DNA of 45,330 nt from Chloroflexota bacterium (GCA_005889075.1 VBDQ01000026.1:1-45330), one strand, 5' to 3'; positions 8,793 through 17,531 are shown, counted from the stretch's first letter. Translations and numbers: made by a program. The notes: generated by a model not told the origin, from the sequence alone.

Positions 8793-9140
8793 CTAGGTCG
8801 CGTCTGGCTCGGCTTGCACCCTGTCGCGCCGCGCGAAGAGCGTCCGAACGTCTCCCTCGTAGCCTTCGAGGAATTCGTGCGCGTCGATCACCTCATCGGC
8901 GGTCACCGCCTGTCGTGAGCCGCGGTCCGGTTCTTCGCGGACGGGCGTGACGGCGGCGCGCTGCTCCTCTATGACGACGAGGAGCTTGAACGCGGTCTGG
9001 CATTTCATGCAGGTGACCCGAACGATCCACGCGGACTCGAGCTTGCCGAGCACGCTGATTTTCGAGCGCGAGTGATTCGTTCCGCAGACGTTGCAGTTAT
9101 AGAGCCTCGCCTGCTCGCGGAGGTATTTGAGGATGTTCAC
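8793..9140 (-). CDS. Small two-CxxC (zinc-ribbon-like) protein of unknown function
   Basis: Soluble 115-residue protein not assignable to a named family. Two Cys pairs, CNVCGTNH (about residues 16-23) and CMKCQT (about 44-49), are spaced like a zinc ribbon; the C-terminal half is acidic and probably helical (VIDAHEFLEGYEGDVRTLF). The GTG start at 9140 overlaps the prolyl oligopeptidase stop as GTGA, and it ends two bases before fabH, so all three are co-translated. A metal-binding adaptor or regulator is possible, but nothing in the sequence fixes its role. Confidence 0.8.
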   Translation of the reverse strand: MNILKYLREQARLYNCNVCGTNHSRSKISVLGKLESAWIVRVTCMKCQTAFKLLVVIEEQRAAVTPVREEPDRGSRQAVTADEVIDAHEFLEGYEGDVRTLFARRDRVQAEPDAT

Positions 9141-11233
9141 CTTCGCGCGAGCATAGCCGTTTCATTCACTGCCAGACCGGTAAGCGACGCAAGGAACGCG
9201 TACTGATCGGCGAAGTCCTCGACTTGTTTGTCCAGTGGCTTGCCGATGCCGTGGCCGGCGTCGCGATCGACCCGCAGCAGCACGATCGCATTGGGGTCCT
9301 CCTGCGCCTGGAGGAGCGCGGCCATTTTCCGTGCGTGCATGGGGTCGACGCGCGTATCGCCCTCGGCCGTCGTGAAGAGGACCGGTGGATAGCGGGTACC
9401 GGGACGGACGTTGTGGTACGGCGAATAGGCGCGGAGCCACCGCATCTGCTCGGGATCTTCCGCCGAGCCGTACTCGGGGATCCAGAAACGCGCGATCCGG
9501 AAGTTCTGATAGCGAAGCATGTCGAGGAGCGGAACGGCGCAGACCACCGCCGCGAAGAGCTCCGGCCGCTGCGTGAGTGCGGCTCCGACCAGCAGGCCAC
9601 CGTTCGATCCTCCCGAGATCGCGAGCCGGCGAGCCTCTGTCCAGCCATTCGCGACGAGCGTCTCGGCCGCACGGTGGAAATCCTCGAACACGTTCTGCTT
9701 GTTCCCGAGCATGCCGGCGCGGTGCCAGCGCTCGCCGTACTCGCCGCCGCCGCGCAGATTCGGAAGCGCGAAGAGCCCTCCGCTCTCGACCCACGCCGCC
9801 GCTCCTGCCGAGTACAGCGGCGTGCGCGAGACATTGAAGCCGCCGTAGCCGGTGAGGAGCGTCGGGACGTCGCCCGTCGGCCGCACGTCGCTGCGGTGGA
9901 CGAGGAACATCGTCACCTCTGTGCGGTCGTGCGAGCGGTACGTCGTTTGCTCCACCGTGATCCGCGACGGATCGAGGCCGTCCGGGGCTCTGAGACGTAC
10001 GAGCTCCGTGCTCTCGCCCGTGCGCACGTTGGCGATGAATGCGATCGGCGGCTGGGTGAAGGTCTGGAAGGTGTAGCCGACCAGATCGGCATCGGCGTCG
10101 CCCTGGACGAGCTCGATCGCGCCCAGCGAAGGCAAGGCGATCTCGCGCTGCTCGCGGCCCGTCCGGTCGTACGTCGCAAGACGCGAGGTGGCCCCGGCCA
10201 GGCGGAGGACCGCGAGGCGTTCGCGCGTGGTGTCGAAGCCTTCGATGACGTGCTCGCCCTCAGCGATGACGGTTTCCCACGCGTCCATCCCCGGCCGCTC
10301 GCACGGCGCCGAGACGATGCGGTAATTCGGTGCGTCGAGATTGGTGCGGAGCCAGATGCGTCCGCGGTCAGGCGCGCCGTCCGCGACCGCGTCCTCGCCC
10401 TCCATGACCGTCACGAGTCCGCGCTCGGGATGCTCGCGGTCGTGCAGGTAGACGTCGGTGCGCACCCACCCGATCCACGCCGAGAAGAGGACCCAGCGTC
10501 CGTCGGGCGATACCACGACGGTGTTGATGTCCTCTTTCGCGCGGTCCTCGCCAAAGACGACCAGGTCGCGTGCCGGATCCGCGCCGAGCCGATGGAACGC
10601 GACGCGCCGGTGGTAGTTCTCGTCTCCCGCCGGCACGGCCCCGGGCGCGGGATGAAAGCTGTAATAGAAGCCGCCTTCGACCCAGGCGACGGTCGACCGC
10701 TGGGTGTGCGAGATACGCTCGCCGGCGTCGCGGCCCGTGGCGACCTCGATGACGCGCAGCGTCGACAGCTCGTCGCCGCCATGCGAAAGGCCGTATGCGA
10801 CGTAGCGCGCGTCCTGCGACGGGTAGTACCAATCGAGCGTCGTCAGTCCGGCGGGGTCAAGCGCGTTCGGGTCGACGAGCGCTCGGTCGGGATCGGAAAC
10901 GCCGTCCCGCACGTAGAGCACAGCTTGCTTCTGTTCGCCCTCCCGCCTGGTATGGAATATCCGCCCGGCGATCGGCCGCGGCGTCGACAGGAGCCCGACC
11001 GACAGCAGCTCGCGCAGGCGCGCGGCGAGGAACCGGCGCTCCGGAAGACGATCGAGCGCTGCGCGAGTTCGCGCGTTCTGGCGGTCGGTCCAGTCCTTCA
11101 CGCGATCCGAGCGATCGTCCTCGAGCCACCGATACGGATCCGTGATGCGCTCACCGTGCACGATGTCGACGACATCGCTGCGCGGCGTGGCCGGCGGTGG
11201 AGGGATCGTCACGACCTTCAGCGTACGCGGCAT
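9137..11233 (-). CDS. Prolyl oligopeptidase family serine peptidase (S9A)
   Basis: Cleaves short peptides after proline. The N-terminal motif VHGERITDPYRWLEDD and the beta-propeller region are typical of S9A. The alpha/beta-hydrolase domain carries the nucleophile in GGSNGGLLVGA (Ser near residue 541), the aspartate in EGDTRVDPMHA (near 625) and the histidine in DAGHGIGKP (near 660). About 698 residues, the normal length. No signal peptide, so probably cytoplasmic. I prefer ATG 11233 (MPRTLKV) to an in-frame start at 11260, which would overlap the divergent M3 gene. The start codons of the two peptidase genes are only 11 bp apart. Confidence 0.93.
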   Translation of the reverse strand: MPRTLKVVTIPPPPATPRSDVVDIVHGERITDPYRWLEDDRSDRVKDWTDRQNARTRAALDRLPERRFLAARLRELLSVGLLSTPRPIAGRIFHTRREGEQKQAVLYVRDGVSDPDRALVDPNALDPAGLTTLDWYYPSQDARYVAYGLSHGGDELSTLRVIEVATGRDAGERISHTQRSTVAWVEGGFYYSFHPAPGAVPAGDENYHRRVAFHRLGADPARDLVVFGEDRAKEDINTVVVSPDGRWVLFSAWIGWVRTDVYLHDREHPERGLVTVMEGEDAVADGAPDRGRIWLRTNLDAPNYRIVSAPCERPGMDAWETVIAEGEHVIEGFDTTRERLAVLRLAGATSRLATYDRTGREQREIALPSLGAIELVQGDADADLVGYTFQTFTQPPIAFIANVRTGESTELVRLRAPDGLDPSRITVEQTTYRSHDRTEVTMFLVHRSDVRPTGDVPTLLTGYGGFNVSRTPLYSAGAAAWVESGGLFALPNLRGGGEYGERWHRAGMLGNKQNVFEDFHRAAETLVANGWTEARRLAISGGSNGGLLVGAALTQRPELFAAVVCAVPLLDMLRYQNFRIARFWIPEYGSAEDPEQMRWLRAYSPYHNVRPGTRYPPVLFTTAEGDTRVDPMHARKMAALLQAQEDPNAIVLLRVDRDAGHGIGKPLDKQVEDFADQYAFLASLTGLAVNETAMLARR

Positions 11234-11244
11234 AAACTCGGCGC

Positions 11245-13182
11245 GTGCTCGAGACGGCACCCGCGCCGATCAACGCACGGGCTCTGGAGGAGCGCAACAA
11301 CGAGCGTCTCGCCCGAGCAGCCTCGAGCCTGCGCCGATTCGAGCACGATCCGCCCGCGCTGGTCCCGGACGTCGCAGCGGCGCTGGATGACATCCATGTC
11401 GACTTGAACAACGTGGTCAGCGAGTGCGGAATCTGGATCTCCATGCATCCGGACAAGGAAGTCCGCGACAGCGCGGAGAAGCTGCAGCGCGAAGCCTCGG
11501 ACCTGGGTCAGGTCAGCCTTCAGAGCCGTCCGGTCTACGACGCGCTCGCTCCGCTCGAGCGCGGGAACGTGGGTCCGGTGGAGCGCCGCCTGGCCGAGCT
11601 CGTTCGCCTGGACATGCGACGCGCCGGCGTCGAGCTCGGGCCGGCCGAGCGCGAACGCGCCCGCGACCTCCGCGCGACGCTGACGAAGCTGGCGCAGGAC
11701 CACGCTCGCAACATCCGCGACGACACGCGCCACGTGCCGCTCGAGAGCGATCGTGAGCTGGCCGGGTTGCCAGAGGACTATCGGAGCGCTCACCGGCCCG
11801 ACGCCGACGGCGTCATCCGCATCAGCACGAATCCGCCGGACATGCAGCCGTTCATGACGTACGCGCACAGTGGAAGGGCGCGACTCGAGCTCCACCGTGC
11901 GAGCGCGGACCGCGCGCCGGCGAACGTCGACGTCCTCCGCGAGCTCACCCGCACACGTCACGAGCTGGCGCGGCTGCTCGGCTACCCGACGTGGGCTCAC
12001 TACAACCTCGAGGAGCGCATGATCGCAACGCCCGAAGCGCTCGGGCGATTCCTGGACGAGATCGACGAGATCGCGATCCAGAGCGAGCGGGCCGAGGTCG
12101 CCGAGCTGCTCGCGGAGAAACGGCTCGACGAGCGGAAGGCGACGTCGATCGGCGAGTGGGAGCGCCTCTACTACACCAACCGCGTGAAGGCCAAGCGCTT
12201 TCGCTTCAACGCGCAGGAGGTCCGCCCGTACCTCGAATACCGCCGTGTGCGGCAGGCGATCCTGGATCTGAACGCCGAGCTGTTCGGCATGACCTTCACC
12301 CCGGTCGTGCATGAGGAGCGCTGGCACGGCTCGGTCGAGAGCTTCGATGTGCGCATCGATGGACAGCCGGCGGGCCGCATCTCGCTCGACATGCATCCGC
12401 GCGAGGGAAAGAACAAGTGGTTCTTCAACGCTGCGCTCAGGCTGGGGGTCGCCGGAAGGCAAGCGCCGCACACGGTCCTGTGCTGCAACTTCCCCGATCC
12501 CGCAACCCTCACCGGTCCCGCGCTCATGGAGCACCAGCAGGTCGTCACGTACTTCCATGAGTTCGGCCACCTCGTTCACGGGCTCGCGCGTGGCGAGGTT
12601 CCCTACGCGCGGCTCTCGCGGACCGAGGGTGACTTCATGGAGGCGCCCTCGACCTTCCTCGAGGAGTGGATCTACGACCACGCCGTCCTCTCGCGCTTCG
12701 CCACCCACGTCGAAACGGGAAAGCCGATCCCAGCGGAGCTTGTCGAGCGGCTGCGCGTCGGGCGCGACTTCGGTCGGGGCGTGATGATCCGGGAGGGCCT
12801 CCTGCGACGCTCCCGGCTCTCGCTCGCGCTGCACGACGGCACCCAGCCCGGTGCGGACCCGCGCACGCTTGCGGAGGAGATCGACGCCAGGTATTCGCTC
12901 TTCGATCAGGTCGACGGAACCTCGTGGCCCGCCGCCTGGGAGCACATGAACGGCGACCACTACTCGGCGGCCTACTACACCTACCTCTGGTCGATGGCGA
13001 TCGCGAAGGACCTGCGCACGGCGTTCGGTGACGACCTCATGGACCTCGCGGCCGCGCGCCGCTATCGCGACCGCATCCTCGCGCCGGGAGGCACCAAGCC
13101 CGCGGCCGAGCTCGTCCGCGATTTCCTCGAGCGGCCTTACGACCTACGCGCGTTCAAGGCGTGGCTCGCCCCGCGCGAATAG
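11245..13182 (+). CDS. M3 family zinc oligopeptidase (thimet oligopeptidase-like)
   Basis: Metallo-oligopeptidase of 645 residues with the zinc motif HEFGHLVH (His438) and the third ligand in EGDFMEAPSTFLEEW. The C-terminal GDHYSAAYYTYLWSMAIAKDL matches M3A (Dcp/thimet) enzymes. Likely cytoplasmic peptide turnover, matching the divergent prolyl oligopeptidase. The GTG start (11245) is 11 bp from the divergent ATG and has no ribosome site, though CATAAAC seven bases upstream could be a -10 for leaderless transcription. The stop overlaps the start region of the EamA gene. Confidence 0.92.
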   Translation: MLETAPAPINARALEERNNERLARAASSLRRFEHDPPALVPDVAAALDDIHVDLNNVVSECGIWISMHPDKEVRDSAEKLQREASDLGQVSLQSRPVYDALAPLERGNVGPVERRLAELVRLDMRRAGVELGPAERERARDLRATLTKLAQDHARNIRDDTRHVPLESDRELAGLPEDYRSAHRPDADGVIRISTNPPDMQPFMTYAHSGRARLELHRASADRAPANVDVLRELTRTRHELARLLGYPTWAHYNLEERMIATPEALGRFLDEIDEIAIQSERAEVAELLAEKRLDERKATSIGEWERLYYTNRVKAKRFRFNAQEVRPYLEYRRVRQAILDLNAELFGMTFTPVVHEERWHGSVESFDVRIDGQPAGRISLDMHPREGKNKWFFNAALRLGVAGRQAPHTVLCCNFPDPATLTGPALMEHQQVVTYFHEFGHLVHGLARGEVPYARLSRTEGDFMEAPSTFLEEWIYDHAVLSRFATHVETGKPIPAELVERLRVGRDFGRGVMIREGLLRRSRLSLALHDGTQPGADPRTLAEEIDARYSLFDQVDGTSWPAAWEHMNGDHYSAAYYTYLWSMAIAKDLRTAFGDDLMDLAAARRYRDRILAPGGTKPAAELVRDFLERPYDLRAFKAWLAPRE

Positions 13183-14078
13183 TGCGAGGCGACCGGGTCA
13201 CCCTCGCCGCGTTCCTCGTGACCGTCGTGCTCGCTGGTCTCAACTTCGTCGGCGTTCGTTTCTCGAACCGCGAGCTCCCGCCGTTCGAGGGCGCCGCGCT
13301 CCGTTTCGCGGCCGCGGCGGTCCTGTTCTTCGCCTTCACGCGCGCGCGAGCCATCCCGCTCCCTCGGCGGCGCGGACTGGTCGGCGCTCTGCTCTTCGGA
13401 TTGCTGGCGTTCTTCGGGTCCTATGCCCTCGCGTACTGGGGTCTTGTCTCGGCGCCCGCAGGCCTCGGCTCTGTCTCGTTTGCGCTCGTTCCTCTGATCA
13501 CGGCCGTCCTCGCGGTCGTGCATGGGCTCGAGCCGCTGCGGCCGCGGAGCCTCCTCGGCGGCGCGGTCGCCGCGATCGGCATCGCGATCGTCTTCTCCGA
13601 CCAGCTGTCGGCGAGCGTCCCGGTCGCCGCACTCGCCGCACTCTTTGTCGGGGCAGCTACCGCCGCGGAAGCCGGCGTCGTCATCAAGTACTTCCCGCGA
13701 AGCCATCCCGCCGCGACGAACGCGGTCGCGATGGCGGTGGGGGCGGTCTGCCTCACCGGACTTTCACTGATCGCTGGCGAGCGGTGGGTCGTTCCGGCGT
13801 CCACGACGACGATCGTCGCTTTCTGCTATCTCGTGGTCTCGACGATCGGACTCTTCGCGCTCGGGCTCTACGTGCTCGGGCGCTGGACCGCAACGGCGAC
13901 ATCGTTCCAGTTCCCACTCTCGCCTCTCGTCACCGTCGCGGCCGCCGCCGTGCTCGCCGGGGAGACCGTCAGCCCTAACTTCCTCGTCGGCGGCGTGCTC
14001 GTGCTAGGCGGCGTGATCGCCGCTGCGAGTGGCCGCACCGCGACGCGGCAAGCGGCCCCGTCACTCAGACCGGCTTGA
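13182..14078 (+). CDS. EamA/DMT family transporter
   Basis: Integral membrane protein with about ten hydrophobic helices in two similar halves, the hallmark of two EamA domains (drug/metabolite exporters such as RhaT or YdcZ relatives). Substrate cannot be told from sequence. Two in-frame GTG starts are possible: 13161 (inside the M3 gene) and 13182 (one-base overlap with the M3 stop, TAGTG). I prefer 13182, giving MVRGDRVTLAAFL. About 298 residues, usual for the family. It overlaps the convergent GNAT gene by 14 bp at the 3' end. Confidence 0.88.
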   Translation: MRGDRVTLAAFLVTVVLAGLNFVGVRFSNRELPPFEGAALRFAAAAVLFFAFTRARAIPLPRRRGLVGALLFGLLAFFGSYALAYWGLVSAPAGLGSVSFALVPLITAVLAVVHGLEPLRPRSLLGGAVAAIGIAIVFSDQLSASVPVAALAALFVGAATAAEAGVVIKYFPRSHPAATNAVAMAVGAVCLTGLSLIAGERWVVPASTTTIVAFCYLVVSTIGLFALGLYVLGRWTATATSFQFPLSPLVTVAAAAVLAGETVSPNFLVGGVLVLGGVIAAASGRTATRQAAPSLRPA

Positions 14079-15033
14079 GGTACTGAATCGAGCCGGCGAT
14101 CTGGCGATAGCCCATCGTCTCATTGATATGCAGGATCGGCGCGTTCGCCGCGTCGTTGCCGGTGCGGACGCGATCGACGCCGAGCGCGATGGCCTGAGCG
14201 AGCGTCTCGCATTTGAGCGCGCGCGCGACGCCGCGCCCGCGCGTCGATCGCGCGGTCGCGGTCCACTCGGTGCCGACGATGCCTCGCACTGGCGGATAAG
14301 CGAGGACCGAGACACCGACGATGTCATCGCCGATCCGCGCGATCCAAAAGCGATCCTTGTGTATTTCGGGAGCGGCGAGCCAGCGCACGTAGCTCTCCAT
14401 CGCCTCCGGGACGCGGGGCACCGTGGTCGGGACGTCGTCCCCCGCCTCCTCTGAGAGGCGCCAGATCTTCTCGACCGCGGCCGGATCGCCGTCATCGGCG
14501 AGCGTGAGGAGCCGCACGCCTTCGGACCGCATGCGTCCGCGCGACGCGTCGGTCATCGCCAGCAGGCGATCGCGATTGGCGATGAGGTCGAGCTCCCAGC
14601 GTTTGCTCCGGCGATCCTCGACGTAGCCGCGCGCGAGAAGCATCTCGGTGCGCAGCGGGTCGTCCTCGTTCGACCACGCGCGCAGGATGCGCGCGCCTTC
14701 CGCCACCACGCGCGCCTCCATCGCGGCCGTCGCGGCGTCGAGCGTCGTCCTGCTCCGCTCGGCCGGCACGATCTCGCAGCCTGCGGTGCCGTACCGCTCC
14801 GGCTGAACCTGCCACCGTGGATGACTCCAGTCCGCGACTCCGATCGGCCTCCTTCCACGCGTCACGACGAATCGCGCGAACTCCATGTACTCGTCGGGCT
14901 GCGACCACCAGTACCGATAGACGACTGGATCACGCGGGCGCTGCGGATGCACCGCGCTGTCCACGTCCGCGGCGAAAGGCGCGTCGTCGGGTGTCGCGGG
15001 CTGGTACTCGAGATCCGGCGCTGCCGCGCGCAT
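14065..15033 (-). CDS. GNAT family N-acetyltransferase, probably tandem-domain
   Basis: 322-residue protein whose C-terminal half shows an acetyl-CoA-binding GNAT domain: ARSTRGRGVARALKCETLAQ (pyrophosphate loop) followed by VRTGNDAANAPILHINETMGY. The N-terminal half resembles a second, degenerate GNAT domain, as in mycothiol-synthase-like proteins. The acceptor is unknown. ATG 15033 has GAGGAG upstream and shares one base with the permease stop (TGATG). Last gene of a four-gene nested operon with an ABC exporter, suggesting that export and acetylation act on the same toxic compound; this is inference from context. Confidence 0.87.
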   Translation of the reverse strand: MRAAAPDLEYQPATPDDAPFAADVDSAVHPQRPRDPVVYRYWWSQPDEYMEFARFVVTRGRRPIGVADWSHPRWQVQPERYGTAGCEIVPAERSRTTLDAATAAMEARVVAEGARILRAWSNEDDPLRTEMLLARGYVEDRRSKRWELDLIANRDRLLAMTDASRGRMRSEGVRLLTLADDGDPAAVEKIWRLSEEAGDDVPTTVPRVPEAMESYVRWLAAPEIHKDRFWIARIGDDIVGVSVLAYPPVRGIVGTEWTATARSTRGRGVARALKCETLAQAIALGVDRVRTGNDAANAPILHINETMGYRQIAGSIQYLKPV

Positions 15034-15869
15034 CACCCGCTCCTCTTGAGGCGACCGGTGCGCTTCGCGTGACGCTCCGCGAGGAGGAAGAGGCGCAGCC
15101 CGAGCGGTATCGAGACCGCGCCGACGACGAGCGCCGGCCAGAGGTCGGGCCATACCGCGCCGACGTCGGCGCCGTCGAGCAGAGCGGCGCGCATGCCGTG
15201 GATGACATAGGTCGCCGGCGACACCACCGAAAGCGCCTGCATCCACCCGGGCAGCACGGACGTCGGGTAGTACACGCCCGAGACGAGCAGGACCACCGCC
15301 TGGACGATGTACGCCATCTGCAGGCCCTTCTCCGTCCAGAGAAGGGGGAACACGGCGGATCCGATCGCCAGTCCGATGAACGCGACGGCGCCGGTCGCAA
15401 GAAGGACGAGCGCCGACGCCGGGTTCGCGCGCGAGAGGTCGACCGGAATGAACAACGTGACCGCGGCGAGGATCGCGACGCTGAAGCCGATCGCGCGCAC
15501 GAGCGTCGCGCCGCACATGCCGAGGAGGTGCGTGAGGCGCGGGACAGGAGCCATGAACGTGTACTCGATCGTCCCCTCCCACCTCTCCCAGGCGATCGTC
15601 TCCCCCATCTGCTCGAAGATGAGCCCGAGAAACCGCCACGTGATCGTTCCCACCAGCAGGTAGAGCACGAAGCGCGAGACCGCGGCGGTGTCCGCGGCGC
15701 CTCCGGCGATCGCCGGGGCCGCGAGCCCGATGTACGCGACCGAAAGGCTCGTGACGATCCCGTACACGAGCCACACGAGCTCCCAGGCCCAGTAGCGCTT
15801 CGATAGCGCGATCTCGCGCTCGACGAACGCGTACGCGAGGCCGAGCTGCCCGTTGAGCTGACTGATCAA
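15033..15869 (-). CDS. ABC-2 type transporter permease
   Basis: Membrane subunit with about six hydrophobic helices; YAFVEREIALSKRYWAWELVW at the start, WEGTIEYTFMAPVPRL in the middle, and SGVYYPTSVLPGWMQALSVVSPATYVIHGMR are typical of ABC-2 (DrrB/NodJ-like) permeases. I place the start at TTG 15869, nested with the stop of the HEAT-like gene (TTGA); about 278 residues, normal for ABC-2 permeases. The frame is open farther upstream but would read into the HEAT gene. It pairs with the ATPase at 16468. Confidence 0.88.
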   Translation of the reverse strand: MISQLNGQLGLAYAFVEREIALSKRYWAWELVWLVYGIVTSLSVAYIGLAAPAIAGGAADTAAVSRFVLYLLVGTITWRFLGLIFEQMGETIAWERWEGTIEYTFMAPVPRLTHLLGMCGATLVRAIGFSVAILAAVTLFIPVDLSRANPASALVLLATGAVAFIGLAIGSAVFPLLWTEKGLQMAYIVQAVVLLVSGVYYPTSVLPGWMQALSVVSPATYVIHGMRAALLDGADVGAVWPDLWPALVVGAVSIPLGLRLFLLAERHAKRTGRLKRSG

Positions 15870-16471
15870 GTCGCGTGTCTCCCACAGGCGCGAGCGTGTT
15901 CCCCAAGGCGCGCGACCGCGCGCGCCGCCTTCGCCCTCACATCGGCGTCGAGCGAACCGCGGTGCTCGGCGATCGCGCGCCAAACCCTCCGCGGCGGATG
16001 CCGGCCGCCGCTCGGGCAGAGCGCGGCCATCGCGTCACGCATCGCGAGCTCGTCGTCGGACGCAAGTGCCTCGATAAGAGTTGGCACATCGCGTAGGGCG
16101 ACCTTCGGGTAGACCGCGGTCTGCCACGTCGCTCCGCGCGCGACCTGCGGTCGCAGCCACTGCGGGTATGCGAGCCGGGAGAGTGGCACGCCGGCCGCGA
16201 CGGCGGCGAGCAGCGCTCGCGAACGCGAATCGACCCGCGCGCGCGAGCTAAGGGTTCCGAGCGCGTGAGAGGCCGCCTCGCGCACGTCGAAGTCCCACTG
16301 GCTCGTCATGATCCGGACGAGACGCCGCCAGATGTCGGCGTCGTAGCAGACATTCCGGCAGGGGCAGAGCTGCGTGAGGATGCGCAGAACGATGTCTCGA
16401 TCGTGCGAGGCGAGCCGGGCAAGGATCTCCTCCCGGTCCGGCAGCGCCTCATCACGTACGTACTCGATCAC
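15866..16471 (-). CDS. HEAT-repeat-like protein within ABC operon
   Basis: 201-residue soluble protein built of helical pairs resembling HEAT/armadillo repeats (DIVLRILTQLCP; DVREAASHALGTL; DVRAKAARAVARLGEHA). A Cys cluster, CPCRNVCYD (about residues 36-44), stands between the first two repeats and might bind metal. The GTG start overlaps the ATPase stop (GTGA) and its own stop overlaps the permease start (TTGA), so the protein is made in fixed ratio with the transporter. HEAT proteins usually scaffold; a regulatory or accessory role for the exporter is inferred. No closer family recognised. Confidence 0.8.
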   Translation of the reverse strand: MIEYVRDEALPDREEILARLASHDRDIVLRILTQLCPCRNVCYDADIWRRLVRIMTSQWDFDVREAASHALGTLSSRARVDSRSRALLAAVAAGVPLSRLAYPQWLRPQVARGATWQTAVYPKVALRDVPTLIEALASDDELAMRDAMAALCPSGGRHPPRRVWRAIAEHRGSLDADVRAKAARAVARLGEHARACGRHAT

Positions 16472-17325
16472 GCCTTGTCCGTCCGTTCCGGCTCGTCGGC
16501 CTCCTCGATCCGCCGCCCGGTCGCGGTCATGAAGACATCCTCGAGCGAGGACCCGCCGTGCCGTGCCGCAAGCTCGCCCGCCGTCCCTTCCGCTACGAGG
16601 CGGCCCTGATGCAGGATCCCGATCCGGTCGGCGAGCCGCGCGGCTTCGTCGAGATCGTGCGTGGTGAGCAGGATCGTGGCGTCATGCGAGTCACGAAGAT
16701 CGCGCACGAACGTCTGCACCTCGCGCTTGCTTCGGATGTCGAGTCCCGTCGTGGGCTCGTCGAGGAGGAGCAGCATCGGCGCGGTCAGGAACGCCCGCGC
16801 GATCGCGACCTTCTGCTGCATGCCGCGCGAAAGCTTCTCGAGCGGCTCGCTCATGCGCTTCGTCTCGATGCCGAGCCGTCGCAGGATCGCCGCGATCTTC
16901 GGTCGCGACGTCTCTGGCGCAAGACCGTACAGCCTCCCGGCGTACACGAGGTTCTCCATCGCCGACAGCTTCTTGAAGAAGGAGGCCTCAACGGACACGC
17001 GGTTGATGAGCCGCTTCACGGCGAGCTCGTCGCGCGCCACGTCGAGGCCGAAGATCGAGACCTCGCCGTGATCGGGCTCCAGCAGCGTCGAGAACACGCG
17101 GATCAGCGTCGACTTGCCCGATCCGTTCGCTCCGAGCAGGCCGTAGATCTCGCCGCGCCGCACCACAAGCGATACGTCGTCGACCGCGCGCACGGTCGTG
17201 CCGCCGCCCGAGACCGCCCGAGCGCCGCTGAATACCTTGCGCACCGCGCGAGCCTCCAGCGCGGCCACACCTGACTCGATCTTCACTTCGGAGGTCCCAT
17301 CGGCTTCGCGAACTTGGATGGCCAT
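16468..17325 (-). CDS. ABC transporter ATP-binding protein
   Basis: ATPase of an ABC-2-type exporter, DrrA-like. It has Walker A GANGSGKST, a signature in LSRGMQQKVAIARA, Walker B LLLLDEPTTGLD and the H-loop TTHDLDEA. About 285 residues. I chose ATG 17325 because GGAG lies seven bases upstream; the frame also opens at TTG 17349 but that start overlaps the leader's T-run. A terminator-like hairpin ends about 18 bases before the start codon, so expression probably depends on antitermination. First gene of an operon with the HEAT-like protein, permease and acetyltransferase. Confidence 0.92.
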   Translation of the reverse strand: MAIQVREADGTSEVKIESGVAALEARAVRKVFSGARAVSGGGTTVRAVDDVSLVVRRGEIYGLLGANGSGKSTLIRVFSTLLEPDHGEVSIFGLDVARDELAVKRLINRVSVEASFFKKLSAMENLVYAGRLYGLAPETSRPKIAAILRRLGIETKRMSEPLEKLSRGMQQKVAIARAFLTAPMLLLLDEPTTGLDIRSKREVQTFVRDLRDSHDATILLTTHDLDEAARLADRIGILHQGRLVAEGTAGELAARHGGSSLEDVFMTATGRRIEEADEPERTDKA

Positions 17326-17342
17326 TTCTCTTCTCCAGCGCA

Positions 17343-17375
17343 CAAACAAAAGACCGCGGGCTCTGGCCCACGGTC
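17343..17375 (-). terminator. Intrinsic terminator (attenuator) in leader of ABC operon
   Basis: Minus strand: 10-bp stem GACCGTGGGC / GCCCGCGGTC (one U-G pair) with a CAGA tetraloop, followed at once by TTTTGTTTG. It is the best intrinsic terminator in this stretch and stands directly before the ATPase ribosome site rather than after a gene. A competing pairing, CCCAC (17400-17396) with GTGGG (17371-17367), would break it. CCCAC lies three bases after the stop of the 26-residue leader ORF. Confidence 0.75.
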
Positions 17376-17402
17376 CGAAGGGCTCGCGCGAGTCGGTGGG
17401 TT

Positions 17403-17483
17403 CTAAGCCATCCGGAAAGTGGGCAGGCTTCGCCGAGAACGCGCCCCGGCGACGCGCGCGAGATTCGGGGTGAAGCTCAGCAC
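17403..17483 (-). CDS. Putative 26-residue leader peptide
   Basis: Short ORF starting GTG 17483 with AAAGGAAG seven bases upstream, ending at TAG 17405-17403. Peptide begins MLSFTPNLARVAGARS and is rich in Arg. It lies inside the ABC operon leader and ends right before the antiterminator strand, as leader peptides of ribosome-mediated attenuators do. No homology known; translation is inferred. Confidence 0.45.
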   Translation of the reverse strand: MLSFTPNLARVAGARSRRSLPTFRMA

Positions 17484-17527
17484 TGCGCCACTTCCTTTCG
17501 TGGTTTGAGGGAGACGTGTCCCTCCAT
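17477..17527 (-). CDS. Putative 16-residue leader peptide (possibly leaderless)
   Basis: ATG 17527 begins five to six bases after the -10 box, so the transcript may start at or near this A and be leaderless. It encodes MEGHVSLKPRKEVAQC and stops at 17479-17477, overlapping the GTG of the second leader ORF by 7 bases. Translation is inferred only from position. Confidence 0.35.
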   Translation of the reverse strand: MEGHVSLKPRKEVAQC

Positions 17528-17531
17528 CTTC

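Noticed and set aside
9224-11407. 727-codon open frame on the plus strand opposite prolyl oligopeptidase
   Set aside because: GC-rich codon bias keeps the antisense frame open. It is Arg/Asp/Ala-rich with no recognisable domain, and the minus-strand gene has a full catalytic triad.
11218-12960. 580-codon open frame on the minus strand opposite the M3 peptidase
   Set aside because: Antisense artefact; the plus-strand frame carries HEFGHLVH and family-wide similarity.
14065-15906. 613-codon frame that would fuse sequence across the permease to the acetyltransferase
   Set aside because: Its first half is a non-coding frame of the permease. The acetyltransferase has its own ATG and ribosome site at 15033.
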